The position numbers were made by a program, and so were the translations under genes. From Usnea hakonensis (lineage: Eukaryota; Ascomycota; Lecanoromycetes; Lecanorales; Parmeliaceae), in contig BLJB01000014.1 of the NCBI GenBank assembly GCA_013423325.1, forward strand, positions 62,001 through 126,000: a stretch of 64,000 bases of DNA, written 5' to 3'. Under the pieces are notes generated by a model, which saw only the letters and a list, made by a program, of their open reading frames with translations, was not told where the DNA came from and did no database searches. This document shows, piece after piece, positions 44,218 through 55,429 of this stretch; within the stretch, counting starts at the first letter, position 1; each line of letters starts with the position of its first letter.

Positions 44218-44754
44218 ATGCCGGGCTTTCGCAGCCTAGTCATCGTCAGCGCCCTCGCTATGCTTCTAAGTCGTATAATTGGTGCCTCGGCACCAAATCC
44301 ACCGGAACTGTCCTTGTCGTCGCCAGAGCACAGCATCAATTCCCTGACGATACCAGCCCTCCACCTCAACACCACCTCCCCACCACCCGTCAGAGACTGG
44401 TCCATCCAATGCGACCAATCCACCATCCCCCCAGGCTGGGCCGCGCCCCCAGCCAAGCGAAAAATCGCTAGTCCGATCGAATGCCGCGGTGCTATCCTCC
44501 AAGTCACTTTGCAACGCGACCCTCAAGAACCCCAAATATGGACATCGCAAGCAGAGTGGAACTACCGCTCCTGTGGTGTTAGTCTCGAACCGGGATGGAG
44601 TTATGCCCGCGTCGTCTTCTCGAGGAGGGAATTAGCTGCAATCGCGAGAGCGATAAGGGCGAAGTGTGTTACTGAGGAGAACGATTTCATGGGGGGGTGG
44701 GTTTCGATTGGGGGGCTTTTTATCTTGTTGCTTACGGGGACGGAGAATGGCTAG
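44218..44754 (+). CDS. Small secreted Cys-containing protein
   Basis: The frame is open from 44122, but the Met at 44218 begins a clean signal peptide (MPGFRSLVIVSALAMLLSR), so it is taken as the start, giving 178 residues. The mature part has few cysteines: WSIQCDQST, IECRGAILQVT, YRSCGVSLEPG and AIRAKCVTEEN. This spacing, with W-x2-Q-C, C-R-x-A-I, S-C-x-V-x-L, E-L-A-x-I-A and a late G-G-W-x-x-I-G, recalls a recurring family of small secreted fungal proteins of unknown function. The C-terminus (WVSIGGLFILLLTG) is moderately hydrophobic but lies in a conserved strand region rather than a clear anchor. A role outside the cell is likely. Confidence 0.65.
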   Translation: MPGFRSLVIVSALAMLLSRIIGASAPNPPELSLSSPEHSINSLTIPALHLNTTSPPPVRDWSIQCDQSTIPPGWAAPPAKRKIASPIECRGAILQVTLQRDPQEPQIWTSQAEWNYRSCGVSLEPGWSYARVVFSRRELAAIARAIRAKCVTEENDFMGGWVSIGGLFILLLTGTENG

Positions 44755-45213
44755 GATGTTGAGCCTGGTGATACGATTTGTATCTCGAAGAGGTTGAGTG
44801 AGTGTGGGGAGCTTCTGTTGGAAGAGGAGGAATGTCGATGTCATAGAACAGATATAAGAAGTGACTCCTGTAGAGTGATATTTATAACAGAGAGACAGAC
44901 TACACTATGGAGAATTGGTGAAACTCGTTAGCAGCCGGCTCTTGGTACAAGAGAAGCTTAGGAGTGACAAATAGCCACATAGTAGCTTGCGCGTATCTAA
45001 TATCAACGATTGAATATGTAAAGTTGACCTCTTGATCAGCCAATGTAGTTACCTGATTCATTTAAGGGAAGTACGGGATGTACAAGTAAATTAATTTTTC
45101 CATCTTCACATTACAGTCTCACCCCGTCACACAACATTCGATCGGAAAATCCGCTAAAGAAACGCGGACGACGCGCGTAGCCTAACATCAGAACCCCGAT
45201 TATTCCCAACTCA
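44755..45213. other. Intergenic between converging genes
   Basis: Three-prime flanks of two converging genes. Nothing else seen. Confidence 0.6.
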
Positions 45214-47469
45214 CTACACCTCCCTATACATAGCCACATCATCCGCGTCCTCCATCGCACTCCGCTGAGGCGGATCCCACCTCACCTGAATCGCCTCATA
45301 ATCATCATTAAGCACCACCTTATTTTTCGACTGCAATTGGAACTTTAAATCAGCAGCACCCAGAATCACCCTGATGTCGAACCTCACGCGCAGGTATTTC
45401 TCGCCTTTGGAGTACCAGTGGCGGTTCTTTAGTTTCGTTTCTACGCCTTTGTTTTTGAGGTCGGAGGCGATGCCGCAGAGGATCTTGGCGCCGTCTTGGG
45501 AGAGGTTGGTGGGGAGGCGCGAGCGGGGTGAGGGGGACATTATGATGGTGGTTTTCCAGGTGTGGGTGGCTTGGTTGGGGTGGAGTTTTAGCCAGTAGGG
45601 TTTGGAGAAGCCGGTGCTGGGGACGTTTTCGCCCTGTGTGGTGGGGGTTTTTAGCGGATTTGATTGGGGGGGGGGGTATGAGGTGGCGGCTTACTTACTT
45701 GCTTTACGAACCAGTCGATTTGGTTTTCTACGTATCTTTTTCCGTCTCGGGGATCGAGGACTACTTTTTGTCCTACGTGGGCTTTGTTGCTTTCGGAATA
45801 TTCTTCGCGGCATCGGACGCCGTAGCTTACTCGGCAGCATCTTTCTTTGAAGATCATACTGCCACGTCCAATGGTTTGAATTCGGTCCATTACCAGTCCT
45901 TGGACAACGGCAAGCTGACTTGGTTTCTGGGTCAGCGTGGAGGGGCCTCAGGAGGATTGTGTCTACCTACGGTTCGGCGACGACCACGATCTTTGTTTCT
46001 TGAGCGTTGGGTCGCTCTGATCCCTCACCTGTTTCGTAGTAGGACTTGAAGCGCTGTCTGACGTAGGCAGAGCTCCCTAGACCACCCGATAGGACGAGGT
46101 AAGACTACGAGTCATGTTAGCTCAAGACGAGTCTCATGTTCTAGTCGAGGCCACTCAACAATTTGTGTTCGCGGAAGTTTCTTTTGTAGTTTCTCGAATT
46201 GCTCGTTGATGAGACCGAGCATGCTCTCAATTTGGATGTCGAACAATTTCTTCAGTTCTTCCCTTGCACAGTGTTAAAGGCTTTATAATCTGGTTGTCAT
46301 TTGTAACATACCTGGTTATCCTCATGGTTGAGTCTTCAATGTTTACATTTGGGAAGTGGCTTCCAGGCCGTAGGCCCGGTACTTCTAGTGGTATTGTCGG
46401 TATCTCGGAAGCTGCCGCAGTCCCATAAGAGCATTTGAACCTCTCGAATCTGCCTTGCATCATCTTATGAGCGGTATCGTCAGGATCTTCTTGCAGGTAA
46501 TCTCTGATTTTGTGCAGTCGATCTTCGACAATGTGGTGAAAGTTCATGTCGATCAAGGCAGACCCTATCGCGCGTCCTTCCACCCAACTGAGCTGTTGGA
46601 GTTGAGTCGGTTCTCCTCTCGGGGACGTCAGCTGTAGCACATTCACATCCTAAAAACCCTGCTTGTTAATAATATCGAGAGAGTTTTATCACTTTTGAGA
46701 TCATACCGTGGTCCCCCCACCAGCGTCGCAGACTAGTATCACGTCATCTTTCTGGATTTCTTTTGTCAGCTAATAAAAATCTATTTGCTGGGGAGTTCAA
46801 CTAACTTACTTCAAATTGCTGCTTGGAGGCATACACAGCAGCCGCTTCAGCCTCGGTGAGTCCAATCCCAACTCGATGAGTGGCTCCGTCCCGACCATAT
46901 CCCGCCCCCTTGATTAGCCTCTCCGTCTCGGCAATCATACTGGCGTTCTTCCACGTCGTCGGCACACTGAACACGAATTCCGTTCGCTGGGTTTTCCAGC
47001 GCGGGAAAGCGTTGGAAAAGTATTCTTCGATATGATCGTGCAGACAGCGAAGATAGTCTTGAAACCACTCCCTCGCCTTATCGAGTGTTGGAACGGGAGC
47101 GTCCGTCCGTGGATCTACATATAGAGGATCTAGGTGAAGTTTGAAGTAGGCAAGTAAATCTGAATCTTCGCTCTCTGGATCACAGAGAAAGCCCCAAGCC
47201 TTGACATCTCGAGAACCCTCTTTGTACTGTAGTAAAGTTGGTACCTTATTCGCGAGTTCATTGATCATCTTCCCGGGCCAATGCTGGAGGGTCTTTGGCT
47301 CTGCCCAATCCGGCCCCATGGAGTACGCAACGCCTAGACGCAGTACCGACGTTTAGCAGACCAAGAAATGCCGCCAAACTTGTACCCTTAGGTGGGCGGA
47401 CACACCTGTGCAAGTCATGCCGAAGTCAATTCCGACCACAATCTCCGGCACCCATCCATCGCTCGCCAT
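45214..47469 (-). CDS. HSPA12-like (Hsp70/actin-fold) ATPase
   Basis: Eight exons: 47469-47406, 47333-46810, 46751-46707, 46649-46312, 46262-46160, 46104-45971, 45918-45699 and 45633-45214, total 1848 bases (615 residues), each phase matching. The nucleotide-binding fold is plain: phosphate 1 loop IVVGIDFGMTCTGVAYS (spliced), phosphate 2 loop VILVCDAGGGTTDVNVLQL (built from three exons), the adenosine motif LVLSGGLGSSAYV, and between them EFVFSVPTTWKNAS. Fungi carry many such Hsp70-related proteins, similar to animal HSPA12, that lack the classical substrate-binding domain. The C-terminal part here has no typical SBD or EEVD end. They are presumed ATP-dependent regulators; a client is unknown. 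The smallest exon is 45 bases and encodes the phosphate 2 loop. Confidence 0.88.
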
Positions 47470-47939
47470 GACGATGGCGCACGCTTCTGGTTGGCTTGAA
47501 GAGCTGAGAGATTTCACGTTGACATGATTGCTAGGGGTCTCTTGAAATTGTTAGATTTGGGCTCTTTGCCGTTAAATTGTTTAAATCAGTTGAGAATCCC
47601 ACAGCCTTGTTTACGTTACAACGGTAGGTGGTAATTTTCGCTGAAACGAGAAACGCCTCGCTCGCGCATGGGATGCTCCGCTAATGCACATCGTAGTATC
47701 GTTACTCTGATGTCCGCGGCCCAGAACCAATCTTTCAGCCTGTCTGAATCCCTATTTGGCCTAGCCCTGCATACTGTGTGGGGGTATTTTGTTCGCTGTC
47801 ATCGCTCTAGACTCTCACAATTGTATCGGTGCTGCGGCTCTCCTACTTTCAACGGGAAATCATCCCTATTGATGGATGGGCTGTCCGGTATGCCTGGACT
47901 CAGCCCCGGAAAATTACAAGAAGCTAGTCTTTCCCCTCG
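47470..47939. promoter_or_regulatory. Divergent intergenic region
   Basis: About 470 bases between the starts of the HSPA12-like gene (minus) and the mucin-like membrane protein gene (plus), so both promoters should lie here. An unmodelled upstream exon of the plus-strand gene is possible. Confidence 0.35.
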
Positions 47940-49339
47940 GTGCCATCGGTCGAAATTTTTCTTCTTCAAAGCTCGATCTTTCTTCTCACACAGCTACCAT
48001 CGAATATGGCGAATCCTCAAACATCCACTCCCATCACTTACAACACTACCACCCCTGGAGCTGGTGCTTCTAGATCAATTACTTCATCTTCTAGCACTCT
48101 CGATAATCTTGGTTCAATTTCTTCAGCTTCCAGCGCTTCAAGCGCTCTTAGTGTCTCTGACCAAAATTCTGCATCTCCCACTACTATTCTACCTAGCACC
48201 ACCCTCAATCAAGTCAGTCCTATTTCAACGACTTCGCAATCGACTGGCACTCCATCCGCAACATCTTCCACCCCAACTCCACTGCCGGCCTCTAGTCATC
48301 GACTGTCGAATGGTGCTGTTGCAGGAATAGCTGTAGGGGCCGCCTTGGGATTAGCTCTACTTACATTTCTGGCGACCTTTCTGATCATGCGTCGCAAAAA
48401 ACATGCAAAAGGGAAGAGGCAATATACATCGTCAAAAGACCGCGGAGGATTTGAGTTGGACACACCTCGACAGGGGAAGTCAGCAACAGTGGCGAAGCAG
48501 CCATTTACCACAGAGGCACCCGCTGCGTCTGGGACGTATGAAAGTTATCTCCCCCAGTCAGCTGACGATAGAACTGTCCAGCAAAAAGCGAAAGCAACTT
48601 TGGACCAAATCGAGCTTCACGTGGAGAACTTCTACCGTAGTTCTTCTTCCTCGGCCGCTCGACCTGACAATGCGGAATTGGCAGCATTCGACTCGCCATA
48701 CTTGCCTGCTGCTCTTGCGTCTCTCCTTCCGCGCTCGAAGAATCGAGTGAACATCATCAAACACGCCCTCGCGCAATGTATCGTTGCCTCTATTTCGCCA
48801 ACCGCAAGTCCTGCGCGATCCCTTCTCCCTACCGAATACGCGCTTCTGCCACACACTGTCAATTCGGCCCGGTCCAGTATTTCCCATAAAGTCGGTAAGT
48901 AGCGCGTTGTATCGTGGAGATTCTTGCGAGTTGTCGCTAACAATATGAAGGTTCGGCCCAGATCATGTCTCGATGGCGTGTGATGACTACCTACCTCCTG
49001 CCTGAGCCTACGAAAGACGCCGCCTACATCGCTCAACGCGACAAACAAATAGGCGAAACGGTGCAATCTTTTGCCAGGGCCTTTGCACCATGGAAAAGTA
49101 CTGGATACAAGGACGAAGAACGGGCTCGGAGCTTGTCGGCGATCTTGGAAGACGCGGCAAATCTGGGCATATTTTTGTTCTCGCAGCCCTCAACCATCAA
49201 ATTTCACTGGCCATCCCCCGGTGAAATTGGGGCTAGTAAAATCGTTGTGTCACCGGCGCTGTTGAAGACGACTGATGAGAAGGGACAAGATTTGGTGGAA
49301 GACCAGGTTATGGTCAGTCAGGTGGTGCTAGATGCATGA
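47940..49339 (+). CDS. Mucin-like single-pass membrane protein
   Basis: Two exons, 47940-48894 and 48951-49339, with a 56-base intron (GTAAGT...TGAAG), phase 1, give 447 residues. The first 22 residues (MPSVEIFLLQSSIFLLTQLP) could be a weak signal peptide; an alternative start is the Met at 48006. The ectodomain is about 100 residues of Ser/Thr, likely O-glycosylated. A membrane span (GAVAGIAVGAALGLALLTFL) is followed by MRRKKHAKGKRQ and a long cytosolic part: FELDTPRQ, a helical stretch with TLDQIELHVENFY, and a conserved-looking region with WRVMTTYLLPEP, AFAPWKSTGY and DAANLGIFLFSQPS. The same layout is common in fungi; the cytosolic part recurs but has no named function. Possibly a wall-integrity or sensing protein. 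Confidence 0.75.
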
Positions 49340-50153
49340 TTTTGGGCCTCTCAGGTTTAGGTGAGAGTGTCGCGTAAACAAAATTGCAAACGCCACGCCA
49401 TTATACATAGAATGCCACGATGCCTGGCTCATTACTGCAGAGCGAGAGCGCCGATCGAGTTGGAGGTTTCAAGGGGTGGTACGGCTGAACTCCCCCCCCC
49501 CCCCCCCGACCTCGAAGCGAACGGAGTGCCCGTTAGTGCAAGTCCACTAACCACTAAGGAGTCTCGTTTTGGGCGAGCTGCTCGATGATCTTTCGGAGAA
49601 GTATCAGATATCCGGGAATATCTGAACGAAGATAAGTTAAATGAATACAAGAGATACACTGTTTGGATGTCTCTTTGTGATACTACCCCAGATGCGGCTG
49701 AGATGCTCATGCAAAAGCATCAGGGGGCAGCTGCACAGTTGTGTATCACTGCACCATCGATTACGACTAAGCCAGGTAAGCTATTAGCCTGTAGCTGCAT
49801 CTCGCGTGGGTAAGTGAGTACTTAGATACCAGTTACGTTATACCATATAAGGTAGTTGGTTTGATTGCATTTTGGTGCATTTACTTCGTTTGGTTTATCA
49901 AATGACTCGGGAGATTATGTCAATCCTTCGCCAAGGACGGGACCCTAGTTTTTCCGGCGCCGGGGCTGTGCTATTCCATTAACTACCCTCGTACCGAGTA
50001 CAGTACTTTACCTATGTACTCATGGCGCAGCCTTGTGCCTGCAAAGGATTTCTTCTTATCTACTGAGTTGATAATCTACTTTACTTTTTACTCAAAGCGC
50101 TGTAGACGGCCAGCCAGCACCATCAGTGCTCTCTTTTCGGCAAATGATCCAAG
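49340..50153. other. Intergenic, with a short C run
   Basis: Three-prime flank of the mucin-like gene and promoter of the next gene. It contains a 15-base C run near 49493-49507. No gene is supported. Confidence 0.5.
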
Positions 50154-51608
50154 ATGATCATCCCCCCAGTAGATCCTCTCTCTACCATTATCCCCAGCAT
50201 CAACGCTACAATCAAGATTCTCGAGGTGACCTACCAGCTCAAAGCTGTCGATGAACAGACCGCCGATCTCCTTTCCACCACCCGTCATGTCGATTTCATG
50301 GTCAAAGAAGCTCGTCGCCTACGTCGCCTCAAGGCCGGCCTCCTAAATGCAAGCGAGCGCACAATGATAGACCAAGTCATCAGCGACACCGAGGACGCTC
50401 TGCGATCTGTTGCAAGATTAGTCGAATCATGCCGAGTGGACAAAGCTACGAAGAACGGTATTGGATTTGGGCATAGAGTCATGTGGGTCTTCAGAGACAA
50501 CCCAAACGTTAGAGACAAGCATCAAAAACTACAAGTCTGCCATCAGTCTTTGTCAATCGCCTTCACTTGCCTATATTCAAAAGACGTGGTGGTCATTGCG
50601 CCAGCACCAGAACGGAGCCGTGAAGAACAGTCGCCACCATACGATCCACAACTGAAAGAGCTATTAGGCTGGCAGAATCGAAGAAAGGGACGCAAGAGTC
50701 AGGATGGAAGAGAAGGTCACACACCGGAGAATATTGTTGAGATGAACGCTGGCTCGAGCAATACCACTATCGTTGATCCCTTGAGCCCTCGCCTTTTGGA
50801 TACACTGGATGAGAATGGCGATGCCTCAGACCCCTCAAGCCGTCTCCCAGAAATGTTCTTCGAATTGTCTACAACGTCTACACCCGATCTGCCGTCCCTT
50901 GTCTCTCGTGAAAGCGCCCCCAGCCCCAATCCTGCGGCTACATCGCCAGAATCGGATAACCGTCCTCACATCAGCGAGAAAGATCTCCATGCTAAAACAG
51001 ACTTTCAAGGCACAGCCTCTGCTATCAAAACCAATGCAAGCAACGACTATATCAATCCTACACTTGACCTTCCAGAAATTGACAGCCCTCCTTTCGCCAC
51101 CATGATGGCTTCTTTTACTCTCAATGATGACGACGAAGACGGTCAACAACGCCCCATCAATAATATTGCCCATGAATCCTTCCTAGCCACGGAGCGAACC
51201 TCCATCTCCTTAGCTGCTACTCCTGGCACCAATCAGTCTAACGACTCTTTTTCCCCTGAGCTATCGTTTCCAGCTTTTGCGACACCCACATTGTCTAGCT
51301 TCAACGTCGGACATGATGGTGGAGGAGCAGGGTTGGAGTCACCAGGGGCCAATGACTATGATGAACCTGCAGCAGCAGCAAGTCCGGGACTGCACCTGAC
51401 CCTAGCGAGGATCAAGAGTGACACACAGTCGCCAAACTCCTACCAATCTGATCGCCTCGATGCCATTGCCAGAGCAGAGGACGTCATGAACAGAGATAAA
51501 CGAGCTGTGAGCGTAGGACAAGGTGTCATGAAAAGAGGCGGAAGAAGCTGGCTGGCATACCATGCTACTAGAAGCGATATGGGTCATGGCATGGATTGGA
51601 ATGGCTGA
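50154..51608 (+). CDS. Uncharacterised fungal protein, helical N-terminus and disordered tail
   Basis: Single exon, 484 residues. The first 150 residues look helical and ordered: DPLSTIIPSINATIKILEVT, EQTADLLSTTRHVDFMVKEA, ASERTMIDQVISDTEDALRS, ending HQKLQVCHQSLSIAFTCLY. This resembles the helical N-terminal domains of fungal STAND-related proteins, but I cannot name it. The remaining 330 residues are polar and Ser/Pro/Asp-rich, probably disordered, ending in a basic patch (VMKRGGRSWLAYH). No membrane segment or enzyme motif. The DP-x-x-T-I-I-P-S-I-N start is a pattern I recall from uncharacterised fungal proteins. Confidence 0.75.
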   Translation: MIIPPVDPLSTIIPSINATIKILEVTYQLKAVDEQTADLLSTTRHVDFMVKEARRLRRLKAGLLNASERTMIDQVISDTEDALRSVARLVESCRVDKATKNGIGFGHRVMWVFRDNPNVRDKHQKLQVCHQSLSIAFTCLYSKDVVVIAPAPERSREEQSPPYDPQLKELLGWQNRRKGRKSQDGREGHTPENIVEMNAGSSNTTIVDPLSPRLLDTLDENGDASDPSSRLPEMFFELSTTSTPDLPSLVSRESAPSPNPAATSPESDNRPHISEKDLHAKTDFQGTASAIKTNASNDYINPTLDLPEIDSPPFATMMASFTLNDDDEDGQQRPINNIAHESFLATERTSISLAATPGTNQSNDSFSPELSFPAFATPTLSSFNVGHDGGGAGLESPGANDYDEPAAAASPGLHLTLARIKSDTQSPNSYQSDRLDAIARAEDVMNRDKRAVSVGQGVMKRGGRSWLAYHATRSDMGHGMDWNG

Positions 51609-52540
51609 GATTCACGTTTGATGAGTGGCAAGAAATTTGCGACTTCCTTGATTAGCATCACGCACGTGAACGGTCTTCTGGTGACTGGGATATGTGCTCA
51701 TAGCTCACTCTTGCGACGGCGCTGCGCTTCGCAGCTCTCGCTGCCACCTGTACAGCCCTGGTCTCCATCAAGTCAAGTGGCGCCAGTCCCAGTCTGAAAG
51801 CGGCAACCTCCCGCTTTTCGAACGCCAAATTGTGCTAGGGACCTGTTGTACATGTCATCAGGTCCCCAAGCCTACGCCACTCTCGACGCTCCCATTCTAG
51901 TGGCAGGATCATATCGTGATATCCGAAATAGGATCGAATGAATACCTGTGTCGATTGACTTTCGACGAGTAGTAACAAGGAGCACGAGGAAGCTCTTATC
52001 ACGGTACCGGCACAAAGGGTGTATGCTGCCATATCATTGATACTAGAGCAAATTTAGAAGCTAGCATCGACGCAGCCATAGTCTTGACAGCTACTGTCCC
52101 GGAAGCGAAAGGTCTCATCTGCCGCCTCTTTCTTTAGTCCCTGTATTTTGCCCTGGAAAGGTGGTGGGAGGCAGACTGACACCAAAACGAGGGCAATGGT
52201 TGCCTTATTGGAATAAAGTGTTTAGCCAATGTTTGGCAAATTGGACTTGACTCCTGGCTTGTGTATATAGGATTTGGATACTTATTCCTTACCACTGTTG
52301 AGCTCCCCGATGCTGCCGAAAAGCGACGCAATACCTCTGATCCCAACAAATACATTCCGAATGCTTCTCAGGAGGTCTGTTCCATACCCTAGAGGAAAAA
52401 TTCAAATCTGAGCATGCTCGGGAAGCCTTTGCGCCTTGTCATTCGCCATTTTTATTAACGCAACAAGAAAGCACACTTGTTGGCTCGAAGAGAGTCCCGG
52501 CTGTGATAGCGACAGCTTCCGATCAACGAAGTCCGGTTCC
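51609..52540. other. Intergenic containing a Fig1 relic
   Basis: Contains the decayed Fig1 fragment at 52019-52215. A plus-strand open stretch at about 52240-52390 (with VYIGFGYLFLTTVE) has no start codon and no recognised partner. Confidence 0.5.
52019..52215 (-). pseudogene. Decayed Fig1 gene fragment
   Basis: About 195 bases resemble exon 3 of the intact Fig1-like gene at 55610-55803, same strand. They share TATGCTGCCATATCATTGA (one end) and a stretch with ATTG(C/G)(C/G)CTCG...GTGTC...TCTGCCTCC (other end). In the matching frame the protein would read like the Fig1 third-helix region, A-I-A-L-x-x-V-S-x-C-L, then shifts frame in the acidic loop; in the shifted frame LVSMIWQHT is kept, followed by a stop shortly after. 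Exons 1 and 2 are not found next to it. Confidence 0.75.
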
Positions 52541-53278
52541 CTAGTACAGTTCACGGATCACTCCGTCATCCCGATCCTGGACCTTTGTATTCTTCTCTTC
52601 AGTATCGGCAGTGTGTAAACCCACTGCTCGAATGCCCCGCAAAGTCCTGCGTCGGTGATAGCGCATTGAAAAGTATATGATAGCCGCACACAATAGAATA
52701 CCAAAGGGGATGCCTAGCCCGGTGCCCACTTTGGCAGCACCGCTTAGCCCTGCTGATCCGGAAGGTGGATCGGGGCGGGTGGAAGGTGTGATGGTTGCAG
52801 GAGTATGAATTGTGCCGACAGACGAAGTAAGACTTGCAGTGGCAATGGACGGGGTTGGAGAGGTGGATGATGTGAGAGGCGTAGAGAAGAGGAGTCCGCT
52901 TGCGGGGGAGATTGTTGGCTGGAATTGCGTTAGCATAGACGTATAAAATAGAGCATTCTTGCCGGCGCTTACTTCATCAAACAAAAGCGTTGATTCTCCA
53001 TCCTGGGGCAATGAGCTTGCAAACACATCTGGAAGTGTAGTTGTAGAAGCCTGACTTGAAGATATTGGTTCTACAAACGTTGACGGTGCAACTTCTCCAT
53101 TAGTGAAAGCAAACGGAATCGGACTTGATTGAGGTGTTGCCTGCGCTGTAATAGGATCAATTCTTGTTGATGATGACATGCTTTGCTTGCTGAATGATGA
53201 ACAAATCTTTGACTTGTAGGAAAAGAAAATTTCAGGGATGACAATGATCCTGTAAAAATCGACAGCATGTCCACTCAA
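52541..53278 (-). CDS. Mucin-like single-pass membrane protein, small
   Basis: The frame is open for 245 residues, but a 54-base stretch (52972-52919) has all the marks of an intron: donor GTAAGC, an inner GCTAACG branch sequence and a CCAG acceptor. It is a multiple of three without stops, so both spliced (227 residues) and unspliced forms read through; the spliced form is more likely. The ectodomain is Ser/Thr/Pro-rich, followed by a membrane span (VGTGLGIPFGILLCAAIIYF) and the basic MRYHRRRTLRGIRAVG, then a short charged tail. No good signal peptide is visible; the Met at 53179 is an alternative start, and a missing 5' exon is possible. Layout resembles the gene at 47940. Confidence 0.6.
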   Translation of the reverse strand: MSGHAVDFYRIIVIPEIFFSYKSKICSSFSKQSMSSSTRIDPITAQATPQSSPIPFAFTNGEVAPSTFVEPISSSQASTTTLPDVFASSLPQDGESTLLFDEVSAGKNALFYTSMLTQFQPTISPASGLLFSTPLTSSTSPTPSIATASLTSSVGTIHTPATITPSTRPDPPSGSAGLSGAAKVGTGLGIPFGILLCAAIIYFSMRYHRRRTLRGIRAVGLHTADTEEKNTKVQDRDDGVIRELY

Positions 53279-55429
53279 ATCTAGGCCTGGGCTCTAGTAG
53301 ATCATTAATAAGCATTCACTGCGGCATTCAAGGTTGCAGCAGATGGTAGGCTGAAACAAGAGGAGACGACTCGGAGGTGGCAAGGTGACTTGAAACAAGC
53401 ATGTGTGTGCTGTTGCCAAATAACCGGGCGGCGAGCATGATCACTAGCTGCAGGAAGGCTGCGGCGAGATATTATCATGTCTTCTAGTGCTTTCTGTTCT
53501 TTTGTTCTACCGTAAGCAAGGTTGACGGTATAAAGGATTCATTGCATAGAGGTTGTGAGAGTACAAGGAAGGTCGGTCTTTTACTCAAATGTCGGCTTTC
53601 ATGCGCCCGTGAAGCGCAGAAAGGCCATATTGGCGAATACATCCAAATCTATCACTACCTCGACGTCCGGCTCGGATACGAGGCTTACTATATCATATAC
53701 AATGAGACTTATATAGATATATATCTGACTACGTGCCCACAGCCTTAAGGGAAAGACGGCTTGCATCTATCTTTATTACCGCTGCATCCTAGTGCGGCCC
53801 TTTACCACCCACCCACCCGTCTTTAGTAGTATCAAAGTAGAATTTTCAATAGCGCTGCGAAATTGCCTCTCCCCAAGCGCCCCTGAGTGGTACCGCGACC
53901 CGGGTTGTATCCGCTGTCGATAAGGGAGCTTGCTGGTTTCAAGATAGGCCTTTTGTGGGTGGACTGGGGGTGTTGGTGCTCTTATTCGCTATACCGCGGA
54001 TTATCTCATAGATACTTGAATAATGTGATTGGTGGAGGAGTGGTTGGGCGTTCTCGTCGCTAAGGGTGGTCTGGAAGAGGCTTGTTGAGAGCATGTTCGG
54101 AGCACAATTGCTGATACAACTCTAGATATGTGAGATGTATATATGGGGAGTGTAATTTAGCTATTTATGCATGTGTAGGAGTGGATGGGCGGGCGGAAAG
54201 GCCGCATAGACACTGGAGGAGATTAATCGGCGGAGGAACGAGTGTAGGTGAGGAAGCATATTGGCTTCATATCTATTGTTGCCTTAATTGGATCGTGCAC
54301 AAGCAGGAAGAATGATCCTGAACAGCTTACAATGGACATGCATCGTTGGTCGAAAGCATCCGAGCCCTGTGCCGAATGCAAAGCAGCTATCGATCGCATT
54401 GGGCTTCACAGAGGTGCTTACACAATAGTGCGGATAGCTTGCGCTATCGTCTATAATTCCTAAGTACTTAAGCAAGACCGCCATTCGTCTTGGTTTGCGG
54501 ATAATTGTTCGGAGAGGGTGGCGTGGATCGATCGCGCCCTGTGTGAGGTGGTCGAAGAGGTAGTCGTCTCTCACATCTGGCGATATGGATTTGGATTGGT
54601 TCCTCCTTCTAAAGTTTAGAAGATTCTCGCATTGACATGATGTCAGAAATGGAACTGTACTGCGATTGAGTTCTTGTTGAGGGTCCTTCCTGCCGAACCT
54701 TGCTGAAAGGGTGGGTGTATGCGTCCAGTGATGTTGTGGGGATCTATGAGAGTATTTGACTGTCAAGCTATGTAGCAGAAAGGCTGTGGAAATGCCCTGA
54801 GAGGCTTCATCGAAGTCTACGTGCTGTTCGTGTTTTGGGAAGTGGTGCGTCTATTCAGACAGATGCTGTTTCCTTGCCACTCGTTAGTGTTACATCAATA
54901 TCGGTGGTTCGTAGGCTGCTCAAGTTGTCTTGTATGCGTGGAGATCCGAGGGCATCCTGCGACGCCGTGAAAGGTTTCTTGAAGACAGGGAAGTTTTTTC
55001 TCTGTGGCCGCGATATGTTTTCACGATATACGGCGTAGCGCATGGAGATTCATAAATGACATTTCAAAGATGCCGCGGAGCTATCGACATCTTAGTTCAT
55101 TCAATAAGGATTTTGGTATAAACTGAGACTGTGAGACAACCTCTACGCATTGGGGCGGGACGTGAGTACAGTGCGGAAGCGAGGCGGCGGGGTAGCTTCA
55201 ACTCTGCAGAGCATGTCTAGGCTTCTAAGAACTCTTATTATTCAATCGAGGTGCAAAGATTCCTCATTGCCTACTTCAACTTGAGATGATGGTGTGACAC
55301 CGCTTGCCGCTTTTGGAAACGCGAATGAATTCTAAATACATTTCTTTTCGGGAGACACCGTCCTTTATGCCAACAGCCGCTGGTGAATAGCGAGCCAGTA
55401 CTACCATCGGCGATCTCGTCGTTGACCAA
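53279..55429. other. Intergenic, no firm gene
   Basis: About 2.1 kb. One minus-strand frame at 54766-54284 is listed separately as a weak candidate. The remainder holds AT-rich stretches and short frames only. Confidence 0.45.
54284..54766 (-). CDS. Possible hypothetical ORF
   Basis: Open frame of 160 codons; the middle part (VRDDYLFDHLTQGAIDPRHP, KPRRMAVLLKYLGIIDD) looks protein-like, the C-terminal part less so. No family recognised and no splice support. May be a degraded gene. Confidence 0.25.
   Translation of the reverse strand: MTVKYSHRSPQHHWTHTPTLSARFGRKDPQQELNRSTVPFLTSCQCENLLNFRRRNQSKSISPDVRDDYLFDHLTQGAIDPRHPLRTIIRKPRRMAVLLKYLGIIDDSASYPHYCVSTSVKPNAIDSCFAFGTGLGCFRPTMHVHCKLFRIILPACARSN

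Noticed and set aside
47668..48330. 220-codon Leu/Ser-rich plus-strand frame
   Set aside because: Shadow of the mucin-like gene in another frame; Leu richness comes from Ser/Thr codons read out of frame.
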